A DNA stretch of 33,006 bases. It comes from CAYQDF01 sp964416175 (lineage in GTDB: Bacteria; Chloroflexota; Anaerolineae; Anaerolineales; UBA4823). Of the stretch, positions 1 through 8,499 are shown in pieces. The notes beneath the pieces were generated by a model. That model was not told the DNA's origin. It saw only the letters and a list, made by a program, of their open reading frames with translations, and searched no databases. Numbering within the stretch: the stretch's first letter is position 1; each line of letters begins with the position of its first letter. The stretch is from assembly GCA_964416175.1 (NCBI GenBank), contig CAYQDF010000028.1, positions 1 through 33,006 on the forward strand, written 5' to 3'. The position numbers and the translations under genes were made by a program.

Positions 1-329
1 ACGAGTTCGTCGTCGAGGGCCGGTGGCCGGACGTCCCAGATGTGCACGCGCTGGACATCGCCAAGCGCCTGATGGACTTCCGATTCCACCCACCGACCAA
101 CTACTTCCCGCTCATCGTCCACGAAGCATTAATGATCGAGCCAACCGAGACCGAGAGCAAAGAGACCCTCGACGCTTTTGCCGAGACGATGGTCCGCATC
201 GCCCAGGAAGCCCGCGCCGAGCCGGAGGTCCTGAAAACAGCGCCGCACAACACACCCTACGGCCGCGTGGATGAAGTGAAAGCGGCCAAAGAACTCGTCC
301 TGTGCTGCGTGCCGGAGTACATCCGCTGA
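1..329 (+). CDS. gcvPB: Glycine dehydrogenase (decarboxylating) subunit 2, C-terminal part
   Basis: This is the 3' end of the gene for the PLP-dependent P-protein subunit of the glycine cleavage system, which decarboxylates glycine and passes the aminomethyl group to lipoyl H-protein in the cytoplasm. The frame is open from base 3 and ends with TGA at 327-329. The translated tail carries the family's C-terminal signature: KRLMDFRFHPPTNYFPL, then LMIEPTETESKETLD, then a run close to APHNTPYGRVDE. The start and the PLP lysine lie outside the window, so only the last ~108 residues can be judged. In two-subunit P-proteins the partner gcvPA usually lies directly upstream, which cannot be checked here. 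A strong terminator follows, so this is the end of its operon. The family call is confident because this C-terminal block is highly conserved. Confidence 0.9.
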   Translation, partial: EFVVEGRWPDVPDVHALDIAKRLMDFRFHPPTNYFPLIVHEALMIEPTETESKETLDAFAETMVRIAQEARAEPEVLKTAPHNTPYGRVDEVKAAKELVLCCVPEYIR

Positions 330-402
330 AGTTCAGGTGTCTGCGACTGCTCAGGGCAAAGGTTTTTCGGGCTGTACCCCGACTCCTGGCATGATCTGAC
401 CA

Positions 403-435
403 GATTTCGGAAGCCGAAAAAAGATTTCCGAAATC
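403..435 (+). other. Perfect inverted repeat downstream of gcvPB
   Basis: GATTTCGGAA (403-412) is exactly complementary to TTCCGAAATC (426-435), with a 13-base loop. There is no U-tract directly after it. It precedes the canonical terminator at 454-490 and could act as a first, weaker stop or an RNA-protecting stem. Its TTCGGAA/TTCCGAA core resembles the hairpin at 18478-18512. Confidence 0.55.
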
Positions 436-453
436 GGCTGCAACAAGATGGCT

Positions 454-490
454 TCGGAGGTCTGTTCCTGGACCTCCGAGGCTTTTTCTT
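454..490 (+). terminator. Intrinsic terminator of the gcv operon
   Basis: TCGGAGGTC (454-462) pairs perfectly with GACCTCCGA (471-479) around an 8-base loop. It is followed by GGC and a T-rich run (483-490). It lies 125 bases after the gcvPB stop and before the next promoter, as expected for the end of that operon. Confidence 0.8.
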
Positions 491-553
491 CTCCCAGTGC
501 TGTTTAAACCCCTGGCGGAGCAGTTGCTTTCCTGAAAGGGGTGTAACAGAGGG

Positions 554-562
554 TGATACAAT
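554..562 (+). promoter_or_regulatory. Extended -10 promoter for the nucleoside kinase
   Basis: The sequence reads TGATACAAT, an extended -10 (TGn plus TACAAT at 557-562). I see no good -35 at the normal spacing. The transcript would start near 569, giving a ~50-base leader to the ATG at 621. The same TGA-TANNNT form recurs upstream of other genes here (3996, 26029). Confidence 0.4.
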
Positions 563-620
563 TACGTTCCCATTTACACAGTTGTCCTCGCCTGGTGCGA
601 ACCTGGAACCAGGGCGGCTT

Positions 621-2375
621 ATGTCAGTATCGAGAGCGTTTAGAAGAGTGAAACCGCGACCCACGGTAGAGATTCACCTGCCGGATGGCACGGTTCTGCG
701 TGGGCCGCGCGGCGCGCCAGTGGGTGAGTTCCTCAAAGCGCTCAACGGAAGCCCGCCTTTTCAAGAAAACAACCCCCATGGGATTCCGCAAAACCCACCG
801 ATCGTCGGCGCCATCGTCAACCGCCAGCTGCGCGAGCTGACTTATCCGGTCCAGATCGAATCCGAGGTCGAGCCGGTGACGATGGCCACGCCGGACGGCA
901 TGCGCATCTACCGCCGGTCGCTCACCTTCCTGCTCGAAACCGTCTTCGAAGAGCTCTTCCCTGATGCGACCCTGACGATCGACCATTCGGTTTCCTCCGG
1001 AGGGTATTTCTGCCAGGTGCTGAGCCGCGCCCCACTGACTCTTGCCGAGCTGGAAACCATCGAGGCGCGCATGCGGCAGCTGGTCGAGCAGGACCTGCCG
1101 TTCTGCCGGCTGGAGATTCCGCTGCAAGAAGCGATCGACTACTTCAAATCCAAGGGGCACGAAGATAAAGTCCAGCTCCTCGCCTACCGGAGCAAGGATT
1201 ACGTCACCATGTACCAGCTCCTCGACTGCCGCAACTACCACCACGGGTACATGGTGCCCTCGACCGGCTACCTGCGCTGGTTCGCCCTGGCTCCGACGGG
1301 CAGCGGCTTCACGCTTCGTTTCCCCCGCCGGCACAGACCCACGGAGCTGCTGCCTCTGCCCGAATACCCCAAACTGTTGGACACGTTCCAGCAGTACGGG
1401 AGCTGGCTGCGAAAGCTCGGCATCTCCTACGCAGGCGCACTGAACGATGCCATCTACGCCGACCGGATCCGCGAGGTCATCCTGGTCTCAGAAGCGCTCC
1501 ACGAACAACAGGTAGCAGACATCGCCGATCAGGTGGCCGCCCGCCTCGACCGCTCGCCTCTGGTGGTGATCGCAGGTCCGTCGTCCTCGGGAAAGACGAC
1601 TTTCGCGAAGCGCCTCACCATTCAACTGCTGGCCCACGGGATCTCTCCTTTCCCCTTCGAGATGGACAATTATTTCGTCGACCGCGAGGCGACCCCGCGC
1701 GGCGAAGACGGGCAGTACGATTTCGAGTCGTTAGGCGCGCTCGACCGGCGGCTCCTGGTGCACGACCTCCAACACCTGATCGCCGGGGAGAGCGTGCAGT
1801 TGCCTCACTACAACTTCATCACTGGGCGGCGCGAGCTCGGGGACGTTGTGCAGCTCTTACCAGGCCAGGTGATCATCCTCGAAGGCATCCACGGGCTGAA
1901 CCCAGAGCTGCTGCCGGAAATCCCGCCTGAAAGGACTTTCCGGATCTACGTGTCGGCCCTCACCCAGCTCAACCTGGATCACCACAACCGCATCTCGACC
2001 ACCGACTCGCGCCTGCTGCGGCGCATCGTCCGAGACGCGCGCGAGCGCGGATACAACGCCCGCACCACGATCAGCCGGTGGGAGTCTGTCCGCCGGGGCG
2101 AGAAGCGGTACATCTTTCCTTTCCAGGAAAATGCCGACGTGATGTTCAACTCCGCTCTGGTCTACGAGCTGCCCGTCCTCCGCTCACTGGCGGAGCCTCT
2201 CCTCCGTCAGGTCCCGTTCGGCACGCCGGAGTTCATCGAGGTTAAGCGGCTGCTGTCCTTCCTGGAATGGTTCCTGCCCCTCGACGCCGCGCTGGTGCCC
2301 GACAACTCGATCCTCCGGGAGTTCATCGGCGGCTCGAGCCTGAAAGATTTCAAGCTGTGGCATAATCACCAGTAA
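621..2375 (+). CDS. Nucleoside kinase of the uridine kinase family with N-terminal TGS/ThrRS-like domains
   Basis: This is a 584-residue cytoplasmic enzyme predicted to phosphorylate a nucleoside (uridine/cytidine type) with ATP or GTP. The N-terminal ~75 residues resemble a TGS domain (VEIHLPDGTVLRGPRGAPVG). Residues ~80-230 resemble the second additional domain of threonyl-tRNA synthetase (an SGGYF..V motif and HHGYMVPSTGYL). The C-terminal half is a P-loop kinase with Walker A GPSSSGKTT near residue 319, followed by MDNYFVDRE and LEGIHGLNPEL, which match the uridine kinase/phosphoribulokinase fold. The TGS plus ThrRS-like plus kinase order is a known long form of the family. I chose ATG 621 because the kinship begins right after it; an in-frame TTG at 582 is an alternative. 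It stands between its own promoter and malic enzyme 31 bases downstream, so the two may be co-transcribed. The exact substrate is not certain. Confidence 0.85.
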   Translation: MSVSRAFRRVKPRPTVEIHLPDGTVLRGPRGAPVGEFLKALNGSPPFQENNPHGIPQNPPIVGAIVNRQLRELTYPVQIESEVEPVTMATPDGMRIYRRSLTFLLETVFEELFPDATLTIDHSVSSGGYFCQVLSRAPLTLAELETIEARMRQLVEQDLPFCRLEIPLQEAIDYFKSKGHEDKVQLLAYRSKDYVTMYQLLDCRNYHHGYMVPSTGYLRWFALAPTGSGFTLRFPRRHRPTELLPLPEYPKLLDTFQQYGSWLRKLGISYAGALNDAIYADRIREVILVSEALHEQQVADIADQVAARLDRSPLVVIAGPSSSGKTTFAKRLTIQLLAHGISPFPFEMDNYFVDREATPRGEDGQYDFESLGALDRRLLVHDLQHLIAGESVQLPHYNFITGRRELGDVVQLLPGQVIILEGIHGLNPELLPEIPPERTFRIYVSALTQLNLDHHNRISTTDSRLLRRIVRDARERGYNARTTISRWESVRRGEKRYIFPFQENADVMFNSALVYELPVLRSLAEPLLRQVPFGTPEFIEVKRLLSFLEWFLPLDAALVPDNSILREFIGGSSLKDFKLWHNHQ

Positions 2376-2406
2376 TCCTTGAAAGGCGAAACGGGAAAAG
2401 TGAATC

Positions 2407-3750
2407 ATGATCGGCGAAGATAAGATCATGCGCACCGTGCGCGTGCGCAATGCGCAGTCTCCCGGCGTCCTCGGACGCCTGATCCTGGCGATCTCAGAGT
2501 CAGGCGGAGAGGTGGGAAGCGTGCGCCTGATCCAGGACACCCACCGCGCCACAATCCGGGATATTTCGGTTTACGCAGATGACGAATCCCAGATGGAGCG
2601 CATTTTGGAAGCCATCGCCGCGAACTCAGGCACGCGCCTGCTCGCCGTGCGCGACGAAGTGCTCGAGCTGCACCAGAAAGGGAAGATAGCCATCCGCAGC
2701 AGGTACCCGATCGATTCCCTCTCCACCCTGCGGAGGGTCTACACCCCGGGCGTCGCCGAAGTCTGCCTGCGCATTGCCGCGGACCCGTCCCTGGCGCGGC
2801 AGTACACTGCCATCAGCCACCTGGTCGCCATCATCACGGACGGTAGCGCCGTCCTCGGCCTGGGCGACATCGGCCCCCTCGCCGGTATGCCGGTCATGGA
2901 AGGCAAAGCGATGTTGATGGAAACGCTCGTCGGTCTATCCGGAGTGCCGATCCTGCTCGATACGAAGGACGTCGATGCGATCGTCGAGACGGTCGTCACC
3001 ATCGCCCCCACATTCGGCGCGATCCAGCTGGAGGACATCTCCGCCCCGCGGTGCTTCGAAATCGAGGAGCGCCTCCAGGAACGCCTGGAGATGCCCATCA
3101 TGCATGACGACCAGCATGGCACAGCGGTCGTCACCACGGCTGCGCTGACCAATGCCTGCCGGCAGGCCGGTCTCGATCTGAAGCACACGAGGATCGGTCA
3201 GATCGGCCTGGGAGCTGCCGGGAACGCCATCGGACGGATGCTGATCCACCTCACCGGCCGCCCTGTCCTGGGCGCAGACCTCAACCAGGCGGCGGTAGAC
3301 CGGTTTGTCGCCCTCGGTGGAAAAGCTTCCACTCTCACGGAAATCATGGCGTCCGCGGATATCGTGATCGCCACGACCGGCGCGCCCGGCCTCATCAAAC
3401 CAGAGATGGTCCGGGAAGGGCAGATCCTCCTGGCGCTTTCCAACCCTGTGCCGGAGATCGATCCAGACCTGGCGATGGCCTCCGGGGCCGGCTTCGCCGC
3501 CGACGGCAAAGACGTCAACAACGTCCTCGGCTTCCCCGGCATCCTGCGCGGCGCGGTGGATGCGGACGCCACCCGCATCAGCGACGAGATGTACCTGGCG
3601 GCTGCGGAGACTATCGCCTCGCTCACCCCGGCCGGTGAGCTGCTCCCGAACCCGCTGGACAAGAACCTGCACCAGGCAGTCGCCCAGGCGGTGGCGAAAA
3701 AAGCTTTCGAGCAGGGCCTCGCCCGGGCGGAGTTCGTCCCATACCTGTGA
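2407..3750 (+). CDS. NAD(P)-dependent malic enzyme with N-terminal ACT domain
   Basis: This 447-residue enzyme is predicted to oxidatively decarboxylate malate to pyruvate and CO2 with a divalent metal. Residues ~8-80 form an ACT-like regulatory domain (RTVRVRNAQSPGVLGRLILA), suggesting allosteric control by a small ligand. The catalytic part shows the family motifs YTPGVAEVC, the lysine in VMEGKAMLM, the metal/substrate segment HDDQHGTAV near residue 233, the dinucleotide-binding GLGAAGNAIG near 267, and LSNPVPEI. The length is typical of short bacterial malic enzymes with an ACT extension. ATG 2428 is an in-frame alternative that would begin exactly at the ACT domain; the Shine-Dalgarno is weak for both. 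It lies 31 bases after the nucleoside kinase gene, with no terminator between. Cofactor preference (NAD or NADP) cannot be read reliably. Confidence 0.9.
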   Translation: MIGEDKIMRTVRVRNAQSPGVLGRLILAISESGGEVGSVRLIQDTHRATIRDISVYADDESQMERILEAIAANSGTRLLAVRDEVLELHQKGKIAIRSRYPIDSLSTLRRVYTPGVAEVCLRIAADPSLARQYTAISHLVAIITDGSAVLGLGDIGPLAGMPVMEGKAMLMETLVGLSGVPILLDTKDVDAIVETVVTIAPTFGAIQLEDISAPRCFEIEERLQERLEMPIMHDDQHGTAVVTTAALTNACRQAGLDLKHTRIGQIGLGAAGNAIGRMLIHLTGRPVLGADLNQAAVDRFVALGGKASTLTEIMASADIVIATTGAPGLIKPEMVREGQILLALSNPVPEIDPDLAMASGAGFAADGKDVNNVLGFPGILRGAVDADATRISDEMYLAAAETIASLTPAGELLPNPLDKNLHQAVAQAVAKKAFEQGLARAEFVPYL

Positions 3751-3992
3751 TAGTCGCTTCCCTGGGTAACCCGCTCGCAAGCGGTCGGACGGCTGACATC
3801 GACCCCTGGGGAGATGAGCATGGCCTCAAGCTCTTCCACGACTGGTTCAGCCTGGAAAAAATCCACTACGAAGCGCAGATCCATCACGCGGAGTGCTCCG
3901 CGGGCTTCCCAGCGACGAAGCCAGGCGAGATCGTCCAGGCAGCAGGACGCAATGGCCTGGTATACGATCGCGAAGAACCTGAAATCCGTTGA
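3747..3992 (+). other. Unexplained open stretch after malic enzyme; possible 81-residue ORF
   Basis: The 264 bases between malic enzyme and the carboxypeptidase stay open on both strands. On + a GTG at 3747 overlaps the malic enzyme stop (GTGA) and runs 81 codons to TGA at 3990-3992. By hand count its G+C by codon position is about 69/46/68 percent, which is coding-like. The opposite strand is open over the same triplets, so the strand cannot be decided. I recognise no domain. It may be a small unknown protein translated by coupling, a gene remnant, or non-coding sequence with chance openness. Confidence 0.25.
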
Positions 3993-3995
3993 TCG

Positions 3996-4004
3996 TGATA
4001 GAAT
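3996..4004 (+). promoter_or_regulatory. Extended -10 box close to the carboxypeptidase start
   Basis: TGATAGAAT (TGn plus TAGAAT at 3999-4004) places transcription start near 4011, only about four bases before the ATG at 4015. A leaderless or near-leaderless mRNA is implied, and I see no Shine-Dalgarno there. No clear -35 is visible. This supports ATG 4015 as the start. Confidence 0.4.
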
Positions 4005-4014
4005 CACCGCCATA

Positions 4015-6069
4015 ATGCGCCGGGCACCTGTGGTGGTCATCTTCCTCCTCATTTCACTGCTTTCCGTGACCCTCCACCCCTCCCAGGCTGCTCACCCGGA
4101 CCCCAATCAAAACCACCGCTCAGTTTTTCCGCCATACCCTGAGGAACCCGTCGTCGCGAAGGTCTTCTTCACCGGCCCAGACGATCTCAACCGCCTGGCG
4201 AGGGAACTCGACATCTGGGAAGTGGACCATGCCGCAAGCTTCCTGGTCGCCATGCTCACGCCCGGCGAGTACCAATCCCTGCGGGCTGCCGGGTACCAGA
4301 TCGAAATCGACCTCGAGAAAACCGGGAGTCTGCAAGAGGAGAACGAATATCTGCCAGGTCAGGTCAGCGGTATCCCCGGATTTCCGTGCTACCGGACCGT
4401 CGAGGAGACTTACGCTGATTTGGCGCAGATCGCCCTGGACCACCCTGACCTTGCGGAATGGATCGACATCGGCGACAGCTGGGAGAAAACCATCCCCGGC
4501 GGCCCATCCGGTTACGACATCTACGCGCTGGCGCTTACTAATGAAGGGGCGCCGGGCATAAAACCGACATTCTACCTGATGGCTGCCATCCACGCCCGGG
4601 AGTACGCCACTGCCGAGCTGGCCACGCGCTTCGCAGAGTACCTGGTCGACAATTATGGAGTCGATCCAGACATCACCTGGCTGCTTGACCACTATCAGGT
4701 CCACATCACCCCGCACGCCAATCCGGATGGGCGGAAGATCGCCGAAGGCGGCGCGCTCTGGCGCAAGAACACCGACGACGACGATGGCTGCTTCCTCTCT
4801 TCCCTGGCCGGCGTGGACCTGAACCGCAATTCCAGCTTCAAATGGGGCGGCCTCGGAGCCAGCACATCCCCCTGCGACCAGACCTATCGAGGCCCGTCCG
4901 CTGCTTCCGAACCGGAAACAGCGGCTGTCGAGGCTCATCTGCGCTCGATCTTCCCCGACCAGCGTGGGGATGCGGATGGAGACCCTGCGCCAGCCGACGC
5001 GTCGGGTGTCTTCATCACGCTGCACAGCTACGGCGAATGGGTCCTCTTCCCCTGGGGATGGACAGGGACCGCGGCGCCAAACAACACCGCCCTTGAGACG
5101 CTGGGCAGGAAATTCGGCTATTTCAACGGTTACCTGGTCTGCCAGTCCGGCGAGCCGGGATGCATCTACGCCACCTCCGGCACCACGGACGATTTCGCCT
5201 ACGGGGACCTCGGCGTGGCGGCTTACACCTTCGAGCTTGGCAATGAATTTTTCGAAAGCTGTTCGATATTCGAGGCGACCATCCTGCCCAATCACCTCCC
5301 TGCGCTGATTTACGCCCTCAAAGCTGCCCGCCAGCCTTACCTCGATCCCGCCGGCCCGGACATCTTGAACCCGAGCCTTTCCGGCGACAGTGTGCCGGCC
5401 GGTTCGCCGGTGGACCTGTCTGCCACCGCCGACGACACCCGTTACGATGACAACGGATGGGCAGGAGAAGAGCCGGTCCAGGACATCACCGCCGCGCGCT
5501 TCAGCGTGGATGCGCCATCCTGGGCGGGCGGCACCACACTCTTCCCGCTCTCCCCGGCCGATGGGAGTTACGACAGTCCTGTCGAGGACCTCCAGGGAAC
5601 GATCGACACCTCCGGCTGGATGCCTGGACTGCACACGATCTTCATCGAAAGCCAGGATGCAGAAGGGAACTGGGGAGTCCCCAGCGCCGTCTTCCTGACG
5701 ATCACGGACAGCGGCTACCAGCCCGGCCTGGAACCAGCCAACCAGGCCGGTGAAGCCCTGCGCGGGACGCCGCTTGCCTATACACTGACCCTTACCAACC
5801 TCAGCGCCCTGGAGGACAGCTTCACATTGCAGGTCGCAGGGAATGCCTGGCAGGTCTCCGCGCCGCCAGGGCCGATCGGACCGCTCGCTCCCGGCGCTTC
5901 AGAAGAAATCACCGTGACCGTGGATATCCCGGGCACCGCGCTGGATGGGGAGCAGGACACCGCAACCCTGACAGCCGCATCGCAGGGGGATCCGGGTCGC
6001 ACAGCGATTGCCGTCCTGATCACGACCGCCAGACAGCCGGCGGCCTTCTTTCCATTGGTTCAAAAATGA
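4015..6069 (+). CDS. Secreted M14-family zinc carboxypeptidase with C-terminal Ig-like regions
   Basis: This 684-residue exported metallopeptidase is predicted to remove C-terminal residues from peptides outside the cell. A signal peptide is evident: MRR, a hydrophobic run (PVVVIFLLISLLSVTL), then cleavage near SQAA. The catalytic domain (~110-450) carries the HxxE zinc pair H193 and E196 (IHAREYA), the third zinc ligand H337 (TLHSYGE), the substrate Arg of VDLNRN (R271) and the catalytic Glu E407 (YTFELGNE), so it should be active. It resembles carboxypeptidase T. The last ~230 residues contain a region on bond geometry such as FSVDAPSWAGG, then a NEW3-like beta domain (LTNLSALEDSFTLQVAGNAW), and end without a membrane anchor or sortase motif. 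I chose ATG 4015 because the signal peptide starts there and an extended -10 box sits just upstream. It is the last gene of the + strand block. Confidence 0.9.
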   Translation: MRRAPVVVIFLLISLLSVTLHPSQAAHPDPNQNHRSVFPPYPEEPVVAKVFFTGPDDLNRLARELDIWEVDHAASFLVAMLTPGEYQSLRAAGYQIEIDLEKTGSLQEENEYLPGQVSGIPGFPCYRTVEETYADLAQIALDHPDLAEWIDIGDSWEKTIPGGPSGYDIYALALTNEGAPGIKPTFYLMAAIHAREYATAELATRFAEYLVDNYGVDPDITWLLDHYQVHITPHANPDGRKIAEGGALWRKNTDDDDGCFLSSLAGVDLNRNSSFKWGGLGASTSPCDQTYRGPSAASEPETAAVEAHLRSIFPDQRGDADGDPAPADASGVFITLHSYGEWVLFPWGWTGTAAPNNTALETLGRKFGYFNGYLVCQSGEPGCIYATSGTTDDFAYGDLGVAAYTFELGNEFFESCSIFEATILPNHLPALIYALKAARQPYLDPAGPDILNPSLSGDSVPAGSPVDLSATADDTRYDDNGWAGEEPVQDITAARFSVDAPSWAGGTTLFPLSPADGSYDSPVEDLQGTIDTSGWMPGLHTIFIESQDAEGNWGVPSAVFLTITDSGYQPGLEPANQAGEALRGTPLAYTLTLTNLSALEDSFTLQVAGNAWQVSAPPGPIGPLAPGASEEITVTVDIPGTALDGEQDTATLTAASQGDPGRTAIAVLITTARQPAAFFPLVQK

Positions 6070-6084
6070 GTCCGGTCACGGACT
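6069..6084 (+). other. Small hairpin at the carboxypeptidase stop codon
   Basis: AGTCCG (6069-6074) pairs with CGGACT (6079-6084) around a 4-base loop. The first base is the last base of the TGA stop. No U-tract follows, so it is at best part of a termination signal. Confidence 0.35.
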
Positions 6085-6173
6085 GAGCACCGATCCTGTA
6101 TTTCGGGCAGGTTTCCATGACCGATCCCCCGCCACATCCGGTTCGACTATGCGCAACGGGAGAAGCTTACCGG

Positions 6174-6207
6174 GCGGGATTCCCAACCGGCGCAGCGGGA
6201 ATCCTGC
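6174..6207. terminator. Stem-loop between convergent genes
   Basis: GCGGGATTCCC (6174-6184) pairs with GGGAATCCTGC (6197-6207) over 11 positions including one G-U, around a 12-base loop. It lies in the gap between two convergent genes (stops at 6069 and 6221). There is no T-run on either side, so a bidirectional, factor-assisted terminator is the likely role. Confidence 0.45.
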
Positions 6208-6220
6208 GCAGCTGACTGGC

Positions 6221-6928
6221 TCAGGGTCTCCGGGCATTGTAAACCGCGTTGAGGAGGACTCTTGACGCCGGGGAGAAAGCTCGCATGTTGCCTTCCAGGA
6301 CTCGCTGGTGGTGTTCAACCAGGCTTGCCGGAATGCCCGGAGGTACGTAAGTGGCGAAGAGCACGTCCCGGGTGTCCCGGGTGATCTTCGTCCGCAGATC
6401 CGAGCCGTAGATCACGCTGCAAATCACGCCGTGTGAATCGCGCATGATCATATCTCCCCTGGCGCAGGCGTGGTCCTCGCCGCGCAGGAGCGTGTAAACT
6501 TCCTCCCCACGGGCGATATCCACCGTCAACGGCGGTTCAACCCGGTCCAGGTCATGGACAGCAGTCAATAATTGCGTCTCCAGCTCGGCTAAGAAGGCTG
6601 CTTCGACCAGGCCCGGCATCCCTGCAATGGGTTTTGCTTTGAGCGCCACGGATTCGAGCTGCAGCTGTACGTGGTACGTCTTCTGGAAACGGCGGTAGTA
6701 CGCCCGGTATGCCTGGATGACGGGCAAAGCCAGGATGTCCGAACGGGATTTTCCGCTGAACCGATCGCGGAGATCTCGCTCAAGAGCAGACCTGCGCGCC
6801 TCGAGCGCAGTGGTGTGCGGGGGATCCCCTGCTCCAGCGACTGCAAGCAGCCCGATCATCGATCCGGGATAGGCTTCGACCCAGGCCGGGGTTAGCGACA
6901 GAGTCGTGAACGGATTTCGGGAGTCCAA
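6221..6928 (-). CDS. B3/B4 tRNA-binding domain protein
   Basis: This 235-residue cytoplasmic protein matches the stand-alone B3/B4 domain family, related to the B3/B4 editing region of the phenylalanyl-tRNA synthetase beta subunit. Visible family features are QAYRAYYRRFQKTYHVQ, LVEAAFLAELETQLLTAVHDLD, a GEEVYTLLRGED stretch and VIYGSDLRTKI. Such proteins are thought to bind or deacylate tRNA or amino-acid-like ligands, but their role is not firmly established. The start is TTG 6928, only seven bases beyond the stop of the upstream lipoprotein gene at 6936; a weak AGGA lies nearby. Translation is probably coupled to that gene, although the functions look unrelated. The frame is open further upstream without a better start. 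Confidence 0.8.
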   Translation of the reverse strand: MDSRNPFTTLSLTPAWVEAYPGSMIGLLAVAGAGDPPHTTALEARRSALERDLRDRFSGKSRSDILALPVIQAYRAYYRRFQKTYHVQLQLESVALKAKPIAGMPGLVEAAFLAELETQLLTAVHDLDRVEPPLTVDIARGEEVYTLLRGEDHACARGDMIMRDSHGVICSVIYGSDLRTKITRDTRDVLFATYVPPGIPASLVEHHQRVLEGNMRAFSPASRVLLNAVYNARRP

Positions 6929-6935
6929 GTCCTGG

Positions 6936-8246
6936 TTATCGCCAATATGTCTGGAACTGGAACGATGGTTTGTACCATTGTATCATCCCCGGGAAATCCC
7001 CTTCGGCAAGGCAGGTGTCTTCGAGTTTCGATTCCTCCCCGGTTTCCAGTTCCCTGATGTAAATGCAGCTGGTCTTCTCGGTCTCGGATCGCTTCCAGTA
7101 GACCAGGCCATCACTCTCAGGTGAGAAACTTCCCCGGATGAGTTCATCCATCGGAAATTCCTCGATAAGGTCGCCCTGCGCAGTAAGCAGCAGGCTGAAA
7201 TAAGCACCACCGGGGTTGATCTCTCTCTCGCCATACCTGCTGGCGAAGGCTATCAGGATCATTCTGCTGTCAGGGGAATATTCGGCGCCCGAGCCAGTCC
7301 AGCAGCCCACGTTGAGAAGATCGCCTGAACCGGAGGCGTTACCAACGCTGGCAACATTCCAGCAGGTCGCCGGATCACAGGTCTTACCGTCGCATTCCCT
7401 CCCCAGGAAGTAGGCATTCCCGTCAGGCGATACCAGGAAAGATCTCGGGCGTCCGAGGTAGCGCGCGATTAAAGTGAATTCCTTGAATTCCGGGTCGGTA
7501 AGAAATACTTCCGTCTCGTTATCCTGGGCGCTCAAACGCCACATCTGGAAGATCAAGTTGCCATCTGGCGTCAAGTACACAGCGACATCCGAGTAGCCTT
7601 CACCCTGCCACAATATCTTTTTATCTTCTCCATCCGGCGAAACAGTGTAGATCTCATTCGCCAGTTTTTTCGGATCTTCTTTATCGAACATCGCGCTGGA
7701 AACGAGGAGGTGATCAGAATCGGGTGTGAACACGGCGGACAATTTCGTCGCCTGTCCGATCAGAAGCCGGTCGCTTCCATCGGACTTTGCCACGTACAAC
7801 GATTGGATAAACATCTCCTCATCAGGGAGGATATAAAAGAATAATCGGCCATCCGGGGAGAACCGCCCGGTGAGCGGAGAGCCAGCCAGCACACGGGCGC
7901 TTTCCACCCAGGTGACGACCTGGCTCCCATCAGTTTTCACGGACACCAGGCTGGCATTCTGCCTGATGATGTCGTTCGGTGCCGGTTCGTAAGACAGTAG
8001 AATAATATTTTCTCCATCAGCTGAAAACCAGCCGTAGCTATTATGAGGTGCCTCGTAGATTTCTCGAGGCGGAAGGTCTTCACCTGGATTGTAAACAAAA
8101 TAGGCGACCCGGGGAGCGTCGCCGAACATCCCCCTCTGTACACTGAAGAGGATCAGCCTTTTAGCCGGGGATAAGAAGGCGCAACCGACAAGCAGCCACC
8201 CCACTGCCGCCAAGACAATGATTAATTTTTGATTAGTCTTTATCAT
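6936..8246 (-). CDS. Lipoprotein with WD40-like/TolB-like beta-propeller repeats
   Basis: This 436-residue protein has a lipoprotein signal: MIKTNQK, a hydrophobic core and the lipobox LLVGC with the cysteine near residue 22, so it should be anchored to the outer face of the membrane. The rest holds repeats of the PD40/WD40-like type, seen as GRFSPDGRLFFY, AVFTPDSDHLLVS, YLTPDGNLIFQ, FLVSPDGNAYFL and EYSPDSRMILI. This fits a six- or seven-bladed propeller that binds a partner or carbohydrate rather than an enzyme. ATG 8246 was chosen because AAGGAG lies eight bases upstream and the signal peptide begins there. Its base composition is visibly poorer in G+C than the neighbouring genes, which hints at a different history. 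The function is otherwise unknown. It probably forms a transcript with the B3/B4 gene. Confidence 0.8.
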   Translation of the reverse strand: MIKTNQKLIIVLAAVGWLLVGCAFLSPAKRLILFSVQRGMFGDAPRVAYFVYNPGEDLPPREIYEAPHNSYGWFSADGENIILLSYEPAPNDIIRQNASLVSVKTDGSQVVTWVESARVLAGSPLTGRFSPDGRLFFYILPDEEMFIQSLYVAKSDGSDRLLIGQATKLSAVFTPDSDHLLVSSAMFDKEDPKKLANEIYTVSPDGEDKKILWQGEGYSDVAVYLTPDGNLIFQMWRLSAQDNETEVFLTDPEFKEFTLIARYLGRPRSFLVSPDGNAYFLGRECDGKTCDPATCWNVASVGNASGSGDLLNVGCWTGSGAEYSPDSRMILIAFASRYGEREINPGGAYFSLLLTAQGDLIEEFPMDELIRGSFSPESDGLVYWKRSETEKTSCIYIRELETGEESKLEDTCLAEGDFPGMIQWYKPSFQFQTYWR

Positions 8247-8469
8247 CGTTAACGCTCCTTCCCTATGCAATTTGTCCTTGCCTCCCCTCAACGAGCCTGT
8301 GTAAGCAGCATGTATTTAATAACAGCCCGAGGAAGCCACCTATGAACAGAAATTCAGCGATCCACTTCTTGTGAAAGAATACACGAGCTGCCCTGAAAAA
8401 ACAAGGATCTGGCGGGACTATTTCCGGCTGTTATCAAAAATGAAGGTTGCAAGGAATCCCTCAAATCAG

Positions 8470-8499
8470 TTGACCGGTCATTCAGAGATCAAGTATAGT
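8470..8499 (+). promoter_or_regulatory. Promoter upstream of the MFS gene, abutting MITE copy A
   Basis: A -35 TTGACC (8470-8475) is followed after 18 bases by TATAGT (8494-8499), close to consensus. Transcription would start near 8506, inside the repeat element, so the MFS mRNA would carry almost the whole element as a ~184-base leader. The rest of 8247-8469 shows no gene. Confidence 0.55.

Noticed and set aside
340..352. 13 bases after gcvPB (TCTGCGACTGCTC) are identical to the core of the MITE copies
   Set aside because: No further similarity on either side and no terminal repeats; it could be a remnant or chance, so it is not called a third copy.
3198..4052. Long open frame antisense to malic enzyme and the following gap
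   Set aside because: It runs in the phase complementary to the malic enzyme codons, where high-GC genes commonly leave the opposite strand open; no ribosome site or known domain.
4120..5634. 504-codon open frame antisense to the carboxypeptidase
   Set aside because: The + strand gene has signal peptide and full catalytic residues; the antisense frame has no recognisable domain and is a shadow.
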